A stretch of DNA of 64,000 nucleotides from Petrolisthes cinctipes (lineage: Eukaryota; Arthropoda; Malacostraca; Decapoda; Porcellanidae). The position numbers and the translations under genes are program-made. Positions 30,118-45,074 of this stretch are shown here, piece after piece. Position 1 is the stretch's first letter; every line of letters begins with the position of its first letter. A model generated the notes under the pieces. That model was not told the DNA's origin and searched no databases. It saw only the letters and a list, made by a program, of their open reading frames with translations. Location: positions 1,240,001-1,304,000 of the forward strand of contig JAWQEG010000365.1 of the NCBI GenBank assembly GCA_033782935.1, written 5' to 3'.

Positions 30118-31421
30118 CATGGAAGGTATAGGTGGCAGTGTGTGGAGTGCATGCGTGTTTGTGTTAGTTATGGAGGCAGTGTACTTGGCCAGGCGACGGA
30201 TAGTGAGCCCCGACCGAGAGGTAAATCCCTCAGGTACCAGAGCTAGCTCATCGTCCCGTAGCCCGCTGCGTGGAGAGGGTGGCATAACAGGGCATGGTGG
30301 TGTGAGGTTGTGGCGAGGGTTAACGGGACGAGGAGGCATGGCTGGTATCACATGGATTATAGGAGGCTCAACCTGAGGGATACTGACAGGGATTACTTCA
30401 ATCGAGGCATGTTCAGGAGAAAGTTGGTCAGAGAGAGGAAGTGGTTTAGGACGGGTGGTAGGGATGGGAGAAGGAGGAAGGTCAGGCAATGGTGAAGGGA
30501 TGGGAGGTGTGATAGGATTAGGCGTGGGCTCGGGCTGTGGCGGGGGTAAGGGGTTGGGATTGTAGTCAAGTAATGGTGAAGGGTCGTGAGAAGGTGTGAC
30601 AGGTGGAGCGAGCGCGGCCTGCGTGTGGGCAGACGGGTCGGGCAGGTCATGGGAGGCTGGGGTAGGTAGGGTAAGAGGAGGTGGTGGGGAGGGTAGTGTG
30701 GCTGGGGAGAGGTTGGAGTGGTGAAGGAATGAGAGGAGCGGGGAGGTTTGCTGGGATAGGCATGTCTGGGATAGGCAAAGGGTTGGTAGGGAGGTAAGGT
30801 ATTGGGTAAGAAAGGTTAAGGTGTGAGAAGGTGGTGGGGTGGTATGTGTGTGTACGTGTGGTGATGTGAGGTAGGTAGTGGTGCGATGGTGTGAGCGTGA
30901 GAGATATGAGGTGGTGGCTGAGGGATGGTGGTGGTGTGGTTATGTGGCATGGTGGTATGGTGTTGTGGGGTGGAGTGGGGTGAGGTGGTGGCGTCTGTAT
31001 GGGGTGAGCATTGGTGAGTGGTGGAGTGCATAGTGTTGGTAAGAGTGGTGGGCGGCGATATGTGCGATTGTTAGGTAGTTGCAGTGTGTGTCGGTATGTG
31101 AGGAGATGGGTGGGTGTTTAATGATGTGGTGTGAGGCAGTGAGGCAGTGGTGTGGGCTGGTTTCACCCTCTCCCAGGACGTGACATAAGGCTTGTCGTGT
31201 ATACATAGAGTGACAGTTGCGTCCGTCCTGACGAGCACGGGGTGAGGGCCGGTGTACAGCTGCTGGAGCGGTGTGTGGTGTGAGTCCGTCATGAGTAGCA
31301 GCGAGGGTATGGTGTGTAGGCCGAGTGGTGTGTAGGTCGGCCTGGTATGCTGGTGTGTAGGCGTAGGTGCAGCATTAGCTCGGAAAGCATCTTTCAGGCG
31401 GTGGTGGAAACTCTCCACCAT
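30118..31421 (-). pseudogene. gypsy-type pol C-terminal region (degraded)
   Basis: At 31421-31140 the frame has MVESFHHRLKDAF, which carries the integrase catalytic Glu region, and a later GPHPVLVRTD stretch like the GPY/F module. Below about 31140 the sequence is GTG/TGG-rich on the plus strand and gives low-complexity His/Pro/Thr peptides in several frames. A C-terminal SGLTIRRLAKY near 30200 resembles the basic R-S-G-R motif at the end of many gypsy Pol proteins. Frameshifts separate the parts. Confidence 0.6.
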
Positions 31422-31451
31422 CCCGTTACTACAGGGATGGTAGTCAGTTGT

Positions 31452-32054
31452 TCATTGCTGTTTAGTTCCCAGGATCTTAAGCATGTCCTGCCACGCCCTT
31501 GACTCGAACTGGGTACCCTGGTCTGTGATGATGATCGCAGGTGGACTAAAGTTGGCGACGCAATTGCTGAGAAAGTGGCAGGCAGAACCTTCCGCAGTTA
31601 TGTCACTCATTGGAGTAGCGATACACCAGCGTGTCATCCTGTCCACACACGTGCTTAGGTATCGTGCACCCCGTAATGGTGGCAGTGGGCCAACGATATC
31701 CACATGCACTGTGTGGAATCTGGTGGTGGGAACAGTGAACTCGTGGAGAGGTGGACAGGTGTGGCGACCAACTGTAGCACATTGACAGGGCAGGCATGAG
31801 GTAACCCACTTCTTGACCTGTTTCCTCATGCTGGGCCATACTGCTCGACTGCTCACAAGGCGAAGTGTACCCGCAACCCCTGGGTGGTTGAGTGTGTGAT
31901 AGTGCGAGAACATTACTTCCCTGAACTGTGGTGGTATGTACGGGCGTGGAATGCCACAGGATGTGTCACACCAGAGCTTAGTGGTAGAGTCTGAGGCTCT
32001 CAGGTGTTCCAGGCATAACCCTGTGTCGCCTGTTAAGAGGTCTTGCAAGTGCAT
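31452..32054 (-). pseudogene. gypsy-type integrase (zinc-binding and catalytic core)
   Basis: A 200-codon open frame contains an H-x3-H...C-x2-C zinc-binding domain (HYHTLNHPG and CLPCQ) and the core HVDIVGPLPPLRG and IITDQGTQFESRAW, carrying the first two catalytic Asp residues. The catalytic Glu lies in the next frame (about 31415) after a stop near 31452. Integrases insert the reverse-transcribed copy. Truncated by the stop, so inactive. Confidence 0.8.
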
Positions 32055-32327
32055 GTCAGACTGTTGAGCAGTAGCGATTGCCGGGAAGTCCAGAGGCGGG
32101 ATGTGTTGAATGGTGGCGACAGCTGGTTGCGCTGGTGGGGATCAGGAGAGGTCGTCTGCCACTGCGTTGTCTTCTCCTCGGACGTGACGAATGTGGGTAG
32201 TGAATTCTGAGATGAAGGCTAAGTGACGCATAACCCGTGGGGACCAGTTGGTACCCAGTTGCTGCACGGTTGTGGTAAGAGGCTTGTGGTCCGTGCGGAT
32301 GTGGAACATTCTGCCTTCGAGGAAGTG

Positions 32328-33002
32328 TCAAAAGTGCTTCACAGCTTCGTGGATCACCACCAGCTCTCTGTCGAAGGTGCTGTACTTGCGCTGTGGCGGC
32401 TCCACACGTTTGCTGTAGAAGGCGATTGACTTGAGTATACGGTCCACTTCCTGCTGCAGGACCGCTCCGATAGCGTCATTTGAGGCATCAGTATAGATAG
32501 ATGTGAGCGCGTGAGGTGTAGAATAAGCTAGGAGTGTAGTGTCGGCAAGCTTGGTCTTGATGTTTGTGAATGCTGCCTCAGCTGAAGGTGTCCATACGAG
32601 TTTCTTCTGGGAGGATTTGGGGAGTCCCTTCAGCAGTTTGTGGAGTGGCGCCAGGGCGGCAGCGGCGTGAGGAATAAAACGATGGTAATAATTCACCATG
32701 CCCAGGAATTCCCTCAGTATTCTGGCTGTGGTGGGCACGGGGAAGTCCCTAATTGCCTCCACCTTCTGCGGCAGGGGTGTGATGCCTTGTGGTGTGACGC
32801 GGTGGCCCAGGAAGTCCAACTGGTCCGCCCCGATTATTACACACTTGGAGGGGTGGATTTTCAGTCCGTACCATTGCAGGCGAGAAAAGAGTTCCCGCAC
32901 GTGTTGCAGATGTTGGTTGTGGTCGTGGGAAGCGACGAGGATGTCGTCTATGTATACCACCACATAGTCCAGTGGGAATGTGTGTTTATTTTTTAGCGAG
33001 TG
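32328..33002 (-). pseudogene. gypsy-type RT end and RNase H (truncated)
   Basis: The frame starts just before the RT catalytic motif (VVVYIDDILVAS), continues with FLGHRVTPQGI and the thumb-region FLGMVNYYHRFIP, and then the RNase H (SIYTDASNDAIGAVLQQ, FYSKRV, RKYSTFDREL). It stops at 32330-32328. All RT upstream of the YIDD box is missing, so the element was cut at 33002 or lost the upstream part. Confidence 0.8.
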
Positions 33003-35129
<2,127 letters not shown>

Positions 35130-35584
35130 ATGTTACCATACGGCCTCTCCCCCCCAATGGGAACCGCCTGACGTGGTGGGGGGCTTGCGTATCTCTGAGA
35201 CCTGGCGAGCTATACTAAAGGGGGCTCCGGCCCCTGCTCTGCTCCGATTTTGGGGGGAGAGGGCTTCCCATGCTAGTAAGGTCGCCAGTGAGAGGCCAGA
35301 CTAAATGGTTCCCATGCATTAGGCTGCCAGTACGGGCCAACAGTGCTGCCCTCTAGGGGCCGTCCTATGTTGGATGGTTGGTTGTCTGGGCCGAGAGATG
35401 TTGGGGAAGGGGGTCTCAGCATCGTCTTGGGCGAACTTTCGAGCCATTGGGGCTGCTTTTTAAAACGAGTGGCACCGTTGGGGAAGAGGGACCCCGTCCA
35501 CGGCGACCAGCGCTCGGTCCCCTCATCTGCCCGGTAGGTAGTAGCTCTTGGCTCCTGGGCCCAACAACAATAAATCAATGATAT

Positions 35585-37611
35585 ATGGATAAAGAAAAAC
35601 CACAATCTCTTCCTCGAGCGGTGGTCGACCAGGCCCTCGAGACGTCACTCTTTGGTCGTGGTAGTATGCAGAAAGCTGCAAATAAGACTAGACCTAGCAG
35701 GTCGGGTGTTGTGTCGAAGAACCCTGTTAGCGATTTTGACCCGTTCATGTTAACGAATGTACTTGCATCCCTTTCCTATGGCGCTATCCACTCCATTTTT
35801 AAGTGTTTTGGTGTAGTTCTTCAAAACCGAATCACATATTACATGATTGTAGGACTAATCGGTGCTATATTATTTTCAATACAAATGCTGCTGCCAAAGC
35901 AGCATTTGAGGCAAAAGATTCTCTGACGGTGGGGGATACTCATTGTAAAGTTCAGATGATGCGGTCCACCAATGTAGTTCACAGTGAAAATGACTACTGC
36001 CCTAACATCTTTGATGACTCCGTAGAGCATGTCCCAAAGGAACGTCAGGTTCCCACACCCTTTTGGTTTGTGGCTTACTACAGGGAGGGACGTGGTAACC
36101 TTATCCATGCTTCCAGGTATCTTGAGAAAGAAATTGGATTATTACCAATCGGCCACATAAAGAAATATGGTGAGTGCGTTTTAATCAGAGCCAAAGATCT
36201 TACACAGGCCATGATGCTCCTCAATCTCCCCTGTCATTCTGATAGCATGTTTGAATCTATTAAACCACATCGAACATTTAATTATAGCAAGGGGCGTATA
36301 TATAATGAGTACCTGTATGAATTCTCTGAAGAGGGCATTCTCGCTATGTGCCCAGGCAGTGTCCAACGAGTAACAAAGATGAAAGGCAGTAAAAACATGA
36401 TCATCCTCACTTTCTATGGCTTGCATATTCCAGATCGCATTAACATTAATCCCACCTCTTTTGAGGTGAAGCGTTTTGTTGAGCGTCCCCTACAGTGTTT
36501 CTGTTGTTATGAGTTTGGTCATGGGAGGAGGAACTGCAACAACCGTTCCTGGTGTGGTAATTATTCTGCTCTTGACTCACATCTTACTTCTGAGTGTCGG
36601 TCAGAGAGTTACTGCTTTTACTGAAGAGATGCTCACCACTTGCGTTCTCGCCAATGTAAGATGTATCACCTTGAGCAGGATATCCTCCACTTGGCAAATA
36701 CCCAATTCATTAGCATAGGTAGTGCCAGACGGCAACTCAATTTCAGGCGACAGAAGGATGGTGGTGTGAAGACATACACCTCCTCCCTTCGCCCTAAATC
36801 AGTTGCAGTATCCTCTCAACCCTCTCGAGAGGCAGCTACTTTTTGCTCTAGTGAGAGCGTTTCTAAGGTTACTCTACATAATAATTTCTCTGTCTTGGAA
36901 ACTTTATCAGACACTCATTCTGGTGACCCTTCAACTGATGACAATTCTCAGACTTTAGCTAAATGTGTTCATGTGGTAGAGGTTCATGTTGCTACACGCT
37001 CTCCAAAAAAGAAACTTAAGTCACCTAAACTGCCACATAGACGCCTTCGTGGTTCCTCTGAAGCACTTGACTCTATAGATGTTCCTCCTTGTAAGGCAAC
37101 CATCTCTGTGGACTCATCCATAGTTTCCTCTCAATTTCACCAGAAGCGTTCTCGTGGCTCTGATGAATCTCTTGATTCAACAGAAGTTCCTCTTCGCAAG
37201 CTTCCTTCGGGATCATCAGAGGGGCGTGAAGTTAATGTGGATGCCACGGATGTTGTGACTTCACAAGATTCAGTTTCTCTTCTGCTTGAGCAGCGGAGTG
37301 ATTCTACCACCTGTATTATGGATGTTGATGTATCTGCCTGTGCCAGTGATACCACTGCTGTACAGGACAATACCAATGTAATTGTTTCAATGAATATCCC
37401 AGCTCATATACCTTCATCTTCTTCTAACATATCAGATGCTTCAGGGACTCGTCCACGGGTCCCAATTACTGCCCCATGTACTACTCCTTGGGTTCGCTCT
37501 TCTTCTAGTGGCCCAGGATTAGACAAATCTTATCGTTTGAGTAAACCCTCAGGTCCAGGTGGTAGTGGGAAGTACCTCCGTGAGGTTTCCCAAAAATCAG
37601 TACTAAAGTAA
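35585..37611 (+). pseudogene. LINE 1 copy B ORF1 (frameshifted)
   Basis: ATG 35585 (MDKEKPQSLPR) starts the frame. A shift near 35835-35860 moves it to the frame with IFNTNAAAKAAF, the zinc knuckle CFCCYEFGHGRRNC and a second knuckle CGNYSALDSHLTSEC whose second Cys is Tyr. A stop at 36622-36624 lies just after SYCFY. The rest (36640-37611) is open to SQKSVLK. Fewer breaks than copy A. Confidence 0.8.
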
Positions 37612-40600
37612 CACTGTTCAAGGTCCTTCAGTGGAATTGCCGTGGCTTGCATGCTTCTTGGGAGGAACTGCAATTTCTTCTCTCTAGGTTCTCTCCTGCA
37701 TGTGTTTCTCTCCAAGAGACAATGCTTGGGGACTACATTCCTGCCAGTCCTCCAGCATACTCTGCATTTTATTCCAATTAATTTGAAGGGCAGGGTCACA
37801 ATGGTGGTTCTGCCATCCTAGTTCGCTGAGATATTCCATGCACGAGCCTGGAGCTTGACACTCCACTCTAGGCTGTTGCAGTTAAGGTTTTTATGGACCG
37901 CCCGTACACTATGTGCAGTCTATACCTTCCTCCCAGTGTTACAGTTGAGAGGGGTGATATCAACCGTATTGTACGGGACCTTCCCTTTCCCTTTATTTTA
38001 TTGGGTGATTTTAATGGCCGTCATCCTCTGTGGGAGGACAGTTTGGTCAACCCCAGGGGTGTTTTATTGGCTTCTTTTATTGAGGATGAGGGATTAGGGG
38101 TTGTAAATACGGGAGATGTGACACATTTTAATAGCCCTACTGGGACTTTTACCGCCATTGACACTTCCCTTTGCTCACCCAGTGCTCTGTTGGATTTAAC
38201 TTGGAGAGTGTTACCTGATTTATATGGCAGTGACCATTTCCCTATACTTTTAGAAGGTAACAGGTACGAACCACAGTCTCGTCTTCCTAGGTGGAAATTA
38301 GAGAAGGCTGACTGGCAGTTTTTTAGAGAGCTAACTTTTTCGGTCTCTTCGGTAGCCGATTTCGGTAGCTCTGATGAGGCTGTAACATATTTCACTGATA
38401 TGCTCCACTCTGCTGCTCTCAACTCTATCACTAAAACTTCTGGACACTTTCCCAATCGTCCTGTCCTTGGTGGTCACCAGTCTGCACCACTGCTGTGCGG
38501 GAGAAGCGGTCTGCTTTCTCTCGCCTTCGTCGCAATCGTGGGAACCCAACTCTTTTAGAGAACTTCCGACGGGCAAGGGCTTGGACTAGACGAGTTTTAA
38601 AAGAGGCATGACGTGCATCTTGAAAGGCCTATGTGTCTTCAATTAATACTAAAACTCCACTCATTCAAGTGTTCAGGAGAGTTCGTAAGATGACAGGAAA
38701 GTTTTCTCCACTTGTTCTTATGGTCAATGGAATTAAAATCATGGATGGTTTAACAGTGGCCAACACCATGGCGGAGGCTTTTGCTAGAGTCACCAGCCGT
38801 GACTCTCGACCTCTGGCTGTCAGACATGAGTTGAGAGCCCAGGAGCGCACTGTCCTGGATTTCTCAGAGAAGGAGAATGAAAGTAATAACCATATATTCA
38901 CCCTGAGAGACCTGCACTCTGCTCACTCTTTCATTGCGGCGACACTTCTCCTGGGCCAGACAATATCCCATATGCAATGTTGTGGCATTTGGGTGAGGAG
39001 GCGATCTCATTTCTTCTAGCCTTATACAACAGAATCTGGCTGGAGGGTGTCTTCCCTTCTGGGTGGAGGGTTGCTACCATCCTTCCTTTTCCCAAGCTGG
39101 GCAAGGACTCTAGTGTTGCTCTCAATTACAGACCAATTGCCTTGACCTCCTGTCTCTGTAAACTATTTGAGAAGATGGTGAATGTCAGACTGGTATACTT
39201 CCTTGAACGAGGTCTTTTTCTGTCTCCGTCCAAGTCTGGCTTTCGTAAACACCGTTCCACTACAGACGCTCTGGTCAAGTTGGAAGCTGCTGCATGTGAG
39301 GTTTTTGCACGACATCAACACCTTGTCTGTGGATTCTTTGATTTAGAGAAAGCCTATGACACTACATGGCAATATGGCATCCTGCAGCAACTACATGCAT
39401 ATGGCCTGCAGGTTTCGATTTTCTCCTGACAAGACAGTTGTTATGCACTTCTGCCGCATCCGAGGTGTCCACCCCGATCCGGACTTATTCATGTATGGTC
39501 ATTGGATACATTGTGTCGAGGAGACTCGTTTTTTGGGTCTCCATTTTGAAAACGTTTGACTTGGGTTCCCCATTTACATTCACTTAAGGTCTCTTGCCTC
39601 AAGGCTCTTAACCTGTTGTGGGTCCTAGGCCATATATCCTGGGAGTCTGATCAGGCCACCCTCCTCCTCCTATACCATGTTCTTATTAGGTCAAAACTCG
39701 ACTATGGGTGTGAGGTGTACTCCTCTGCCACGGATGCCCGTCTCAGAGTCTTGGACCCTGTTCATCATGCTGGCGTATGTCTGGCGACCAGAGCCTTTAG
39801 GTCGTCCCCAATCCCCAGTCTCCTGGTGGACGCTGATGAGCCACCTCTTGATCTCCGTCGTCAGTCCTTGATGGTTCGTTGTTGGCATCGATTACATCAA
39901 CTTCCTGACTCCCTTCCCTGCTTGGCGGTGTCATCTGATATCATGTTTCAATACTATCTTTTACATTTTCGCACACCATGGCCTTTGGCTTCCGGGTCAG
40001 GAAGGCTATGGAGGAGATGGGCATTGATGACTTCCAGATTTGTCCTGTGCGGGTCCCCAGGGTGGCTCCATGGCTTCTTCCAGAAGTTTTCCCCTGTACC
40101 TGCTTTTCAGACAAGAAGGAATCTCTTCCTCCTCCAGTGGCTCGTTCCCTCATTTTAGAACATGCCTTCACTCACAGGGAGTCCCTCCCTGTGTACACTG
40201 ATGGGTCAAAGTCTGATGCTGGAGTTGGCTTTGGAGTTGTCTTTCCTGACTTATGTCGTGGCGGCAGGCTCCCTTCTGTCATGTCAATTTTTACTGCTGA
40301 GATCTCGTTCATTTTATATGCCCTCCAAGTAATTTTTACTTTCCCTCAGCCTTCTTTTACTATTTTTAGCGATTCCTGTAGTGCCTTGCAGCCCTTGTGC
40401 AATTTTAACTCTTCCCATCCCCTGGTGTTGGCCATTCTTGAGTGGCTTGTCCTCCTGGATCGTCGTGGCCGCAGAGTTACATTTTGTTGGGTCCCGGCTC
40501 ATGTGGGTGTTGATGGGAATGAGCAGGCTGACGCCCTGGCTATGGCTGCAATCTCCAGTTCTCGGCCTCCTGCCAGGCGTCATCCTGTTCCTGCAGTGGA

Positions 40601-41021
40601 CCTTCGACCCTACATAGATACTGCCGTTCGTTCCCGCTGGCAGGACAGATGGGATGCCTTTGGGGCTAACAAGCTCCGCGGCAACCACCAGTGCCTTGGT
40701 TTGTGGAGCTACAGCAGCCTGTCCCGCCGGTGGGAGACGGCTCTTGTCCGTCTCCGCATTGGCCACACATTATTGACTCATGGCATTTTAATGGAGAGGG
40801 CTCACCCTCCTTACTGTGATGATTGTCTGGTCCCTCTGACAGTACAGCATCTTATTGTCGAGTGTCCCAACCTTGGTGACCTTCGTCGTAGGCACCTCTC
40901 CGAGTACCAGGTGGGTGACGGTTTTTACAGTCTCTCCCAGGTCCTCGAGGAGGAGGCTTGTGGTGTGGGAGGGAACACCCTCTCCTCTGTGGAAAAGGCT
41001 GGTCTCCTCCACAAATTGTGA
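37612..41021 (+). pseudogene. LINE 1 copy B ORF2 (broken, RT core deleted)
   Basis: Endonuclease parts (LLGDFNGRHPLWED, GSDHFPILLEG) are followed by RT (NYRPIALTSCLCKLFEKM, FFDLEKAYDTTW). RT then jumps directly from HAYGLQ to the VSIFS/RFSPDK region at about 39413. RNase H is good: YTDGSKSDAGVGFG, FSDSCSALQ and WVPAHVGVDGNEQAD, followed by the terminal C-x2-C...H...C motif (CDDCLVPLTVQHLIVEC). Stops and frameshifts near 37780, 38500 and 39560. The 347-codon RNase H frame (39978-41021) is fully open. Confidence 0.8.
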
Positions 41022-41044
41022 ATTTTATTATATTTATGGCTATT

Positions 41045-41057
41045 CATTTTTAGGTAG
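41045..41057. repeat. 13-bp TSD of copy C, left
   Basis: CATTTTTAGGTAG is repeated exactly at 47529-47541. Copy B's 3' UTR is continuous across the two if one copy is removed. Confidence 0.9.
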
Positions 41058-41355
41058 ATTGATTGATTGATTGATTTATTGATGCCATTAGGCATCTGGC
41101 AGCGCAACAACAATGGTCATATACCGCCCAACATATAAAGGTCATCTACATCATTAATAAAATATGTACAAAAATTAAATAATTTTCACTACCTCAAAAG
41201 GGAGAAGCAGCATGAATAAAACCCACGTCTTCAAAAAGATCATATATTAATGAAATAACCTATTTAAGTTAGATATATACAAGAATTGAATTATTAACGA
41301 AAGAAACATTAAACTTTAACTACCTAAAAATTAATAGCCATAAATACAATAAAAT

Positions 41356-44300
41356 TCACAATTTGTGGATAAGGCCTGCCTCCTCCACAAAGGAGAGGGT
41401 GTTCCCTCCCACACTACAAGCCTCCTCCCCGAGGACCTGGGAGAGACTGTAAGAACCGTCACCCTTCCGGTACTCGGAGAGGTGCCTACGACGAAGGTCC
41501 CCAAGGCTGGGACACTCGACAATAAGATGCCGTACTGTCAAAGGGACCAGACTATCATCACAGTAGGGAGGGTGAGCCCTCTCCATTAAAAAGCCATGAG
41601 TCAATAATGTGTGGCCAATGCGGAGACGGACAAGAGCCGTCTCCCACCGGCGGGACAGGCCACTGTAGCTCCACAATCCAAGGCGCTGGGGGATGTCACG
41701 GAGCTTGTTAGCCCCGATGGCGTCCCATCTGTCCTGCCAGCAGGAACGAACGGTAGCATCTATGTAGGGTCGAAGGTCCACTGCAGGAACAGGATGATGC
41801 CTGGCAGGAGGCCGGGAATTGGAGACCACAGCCTTAGCCAGGGCGTCAGCCCGCTCATTCCCATCAACACCCACAAGGGCCGGGACCCAACAAAAAGTGA
41901 CTTTGCGGCCACGACGACCCCGGAGGACAAGCCACTCAAGAATGGCCAACACCAGGGGATGGGAAGAGTTAAAATTGCACAAGGCCTGCAAGGCACTACA
42001 GGAATCGCTAAAAATAGTAAACGAAGGCTGAGGGAGAGTAAAAATCACTTGGAGGGCATATAAAATGGCCGAGAGCTCAGCAGTAAAAATTGACATGACA
42101 GAAGGGAGCCTGCCTCCACGGCAAAAGTCAGGAAAGACAACTCCAAAGCCAACTCCAGCATCAGACTTTGACCCATCAGTGTACACAGGGAGGGATTCCC
42201 TGTGAGTGAAGGCATGTTCTAAAAAGAGGGAACGAGCCACTGGAGGAGGAAGAAATTCCTTCTTGTCTGTAAAGCAGGTGCAGGGGAAAACTTCTGGAAG
42301 AAGCCATGGAGCCACCCTGGGGACCCTCACAGGACAAATCTGAAAGTCATCTATGCCCATCTCCTCCATAGCCTTCCTGACCTGGAAGCCAAAGGGCCAT
42401 GGTGTACGAGAATGTAAAAGGTAGTACTGAGACATGATATCAGATGACACCGCCAAGCAAGGTAGGGTGTCAGGAAGTCAATGTAATCGATGCCAACAAC
42501 GAACCATCAAGGACTGGCAACGGAGATCAAGAGGTGGCTCATTAGTGTCCACCAGGAGACTGGGGATTGGGGACGACCTGAAGGCTCCGGTCGCCAGACG
42601 TACTCCAGCATGATGAACAGGGTCTAAAACTCTGAGACGGGCATCGGTGGCAGAAGAGTACACCTCACACCCATAGTCGAGTTTTGACCTAATAACAACA
42701 TGGTATAGGCGGAGGAGGGTGGCCCGATCAGCCCCCCAGGATGTATGGCTCAGGACCCTCAACAGGTTAAGAGCCTTGAGGCAAGAGACCTTAAGTGTAC
42801 GTAAGTGGGGAACCCAAGTCAAACGTTTGTCAAAAAGGAGACCCAAAAAGCGAGTCTCCTCGACACATCGTATCCGATGGCCATACATGAATAAGTCCGG
42901 ATCCGGGTGGATGCCTCGGATGCGGCAGAAGTGCATAGCAACTGTCTTGGAAGGAGAAAATCGAAACCCATGAGAATCAGTCCAACATGACACCCTGTCA
43001 AGGGCAAGCTGCATGCGCCGCTCCGCCACTGACATACGGGAAGCAGCAAACCAGACTGCTAGGTCGTCAACGTACATCGAGTTAGCTATACCGTCTGGAA
43101 GGGATGAGGCAATGGCATTAATTGCTACTGCAAACAATGTGACACTGAGGACGCTTTCCTGGGGGACGCCCTCCTCCTGTGCAACAGATGCTGAGTGGGT
43201 TGTACCAACCCTCACAGAAAAACTGCAACCACTGAGAAACTCCTTAAGAAAGCGTGGAAGGCGACCCCGCAGGCCATATAAATGGAGTTGCTGCAGGATG
43301 CCATATTGCCATGTAGTGTCATATGCTTTCTCTAAATCAAAGAATACACAGACAAGGTGTTGATGTCGTGCAAAAGCCTCACATGCAGCAGCTTCCAACC
43401 TGACCAGAGCATCTGTAGTGGAACGGTATTTACGAAAGCCAGACTGGGACGGAGACAGAAAATCACCCCGTTCCAAGAAGTATACCAGTCTGACATTCAC
43501 CATCTTTTCAAATAGTTTACAGAGACAGGAGGTCAAGGCAATTGGTCGATAATTGAGGGCAACACCAGAGTCCTTGCCCGGCTTGAGAAAAGGAAGGATG
43601 GTAGCAACCCTCCACCCAGAAGGGAAGACACCCTCCAGCCAGATTCTGTTATACACAGCTAAAAGAAATGAGATCGCTTCCTCACCCAAGTGTCGTAACA
43701 TTGCATATGGGATGTTGTCTGGCCCAGGAGAAGTGTCGCCGCAGAGAGAGAGAGCAGAATGCAGGTCTCTCAGGGTGAATATATGGTTATAACTTTCATT
43801 CTCGTTCCCTGTGAAATCCAGGACAGTACGCTCCTTGGCTCTTAACTCATGCCTGACAGCCAGAGGTCGAGAGTCACGGCTGGAGACCTTTGCAAAAGCC
43901 TCCGCCATGGTATTGGCCACTGTCAAACCATCCATGATCTTAATTCCATTGACCTTAAGTACAGGTGGAGAACTAGGAGAAAACTTCCCCGCCATCTTAC
44001 GGACTCTCCTGAACACTTGGGTGAGTGGAGTTTTAGTATTAATTGAAGACACATAGGCCTTCCAAGATGCACGTCGGGCCTCTTTTAAGACTCGTCTAGC
44101 CCGAGCCCTTGCCCGTCGGAAGTCCTCTAAAAGAGCTGGGTCCCCACGATTGCGACGAAGGCGAGAGAAAGCAGCGTGCTTCTCCCGCACAGCAGTGGTG
44201 CAGACTGGTGACCACCAAGGGACAGGACGTTTGGGAAAGTAGCCAGAAGTTCTAGGGATAGAGTTGAGAGCAGCAGAGTGGAGCATATCAGTGAAATATG

Positions 44301-45074
44301 TTACAGCCTCGTCAGAGCTACCGAAATCGGCTACAGAAGACACCGAAAAAGTTAGCTCTCTAAAAAACTGCCAGTCAGCCTTCTCTAATTTCCACCTAGG
44401 AAGACGAGACTGTGGTTCGTAACTGTTACCTTCTAAAAGTATAGGGAAATGGTCACTGCCATATAAGTCAGGCAACACTCTCCAAGTAAAATCCAACAGA
44501 GCACTGGGTGAGCAAAGGGAAATGTCAATGGCGGTAAAAGTCCCAGTAGGGCTATTAAAATGTGTCACATCTCCCGTATTTAAAACCCCTAATCCCTCAT
44601 CCTCAATAAAAGAAGCCAATAAAACACCCCTGGGGTTGACTGAACTGTCACCCCACAGAGGGTGACGACCATTAAAATCACCCAATAAAATAAAGGGAGA
44701 TGGAAGGTCCCGTACAATATGGTTGAGATCACCCCTCTCAACTGTAACACTGGGAGGAAGGTATAGACTGCATACAGTGTACGGGCGGTCCATAAAAACC
44801 TTAACTGCAACAGCCTGGAGCGGAGTGTCAAGCTCCAGGCTCGTGCATGGAATATCTCGGCGAACTAGGATGGCAGAACCACCATTGTGACCCTGCCCTT
44901 CAAATGAATTGGAATAAAATGCTGAGTATGCTGGAGGACTGGCAGGAATGTAGTCCCCAAGCATTGTCTCTTGGAGAGAAACACATGCAGGAGAGAAGCT
45001 AGAGAGAAGAACGCGCAGTTCCTCCCAAGAAGAACGCAAGCCACGGCAATTCCACTGAAGGACCTTGAACGGTG
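41356..45074 (-). pseudogene. LINE 1 copy C ORF2: endonuclease, RT, RNase H with one in-frame UGA
   Basis: One frame of about 1,240 codons. Endonuclease: VLQWNCRGLRSS at the start, LQETMLGD, LLGDFNGRHPLWGD, SDHFPILLE. RT: LNYRPIALTSCLCKLFEKM, FFDLEKAYDTTW, YVDDLAVWFAAS. A UGA at 42480-42478 separates RT from RNase H (YTDGSKSDAGVGFGVVF, FTAELSAILYAL, IFSDSCSALQ). Three key sites differ from copies B or D: RT motif B reads GVPQES instead of GVPQGS, the RNase H VPAHVG is VPALVG, and the terminal zinc motif has CDDS for CDDC. The frame has no ATG near its start, directly after the ORF1 stop. Confidence 0.85.

Larger units (their letters stand above)
30118..33002 (-). mobile_element. Ty3/gypsy-type LTR retrotransposon remnant (pol 3' part)
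   Basis: Minus-strand frames give, in order, the end of RT, RNase H, integrase and a long Pro/His-rich C-terminal stretch. gag, protease and most of RT are missing, and no LTR or primer-binding site was found. One end stops directly at the TA flanking element F copy 2. The other stops at 33002, where CAGTCACTCGC preceded by TA looks like a MITE-type terminus. The integrase style suggests a CsRN1- or Mag-like lineage, a guess from memory. Confidence 0.75.
35147..41057 (+). mobile_element. LINE family 1, copy B, main part
   Basis: The 5' end (AATGGGAACCGCCTGACGTG) is close to the family start. ORF1 and ORF2 remnants follow, and the 3' UTR is interrupted at 41057 by copy C; the remainder resumes at 47542. 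About 300 bases of RT are deleted near 39413, removing the catalytic YVDD. ORF2 keeps CAA where copies A and C have UGA. TSD for B itself was not identified. Confidence 0.85.

Noticed and set aside
30393..31206. Several His/Pro/Thr-rich minus-strand ORFs as separate genes
   Set aside because: They are low-complexity readings of the degraded C-terminal part of the gypsy-type pol, in overlapping frames.
41365..42063. Plus-strand ORFs inside copy C (also at 55307-56005 and elsewhere)
   Set aside because: They are antisense to the RNase H region. The same shadows occur at the same relative place in every LINE 1 copy.
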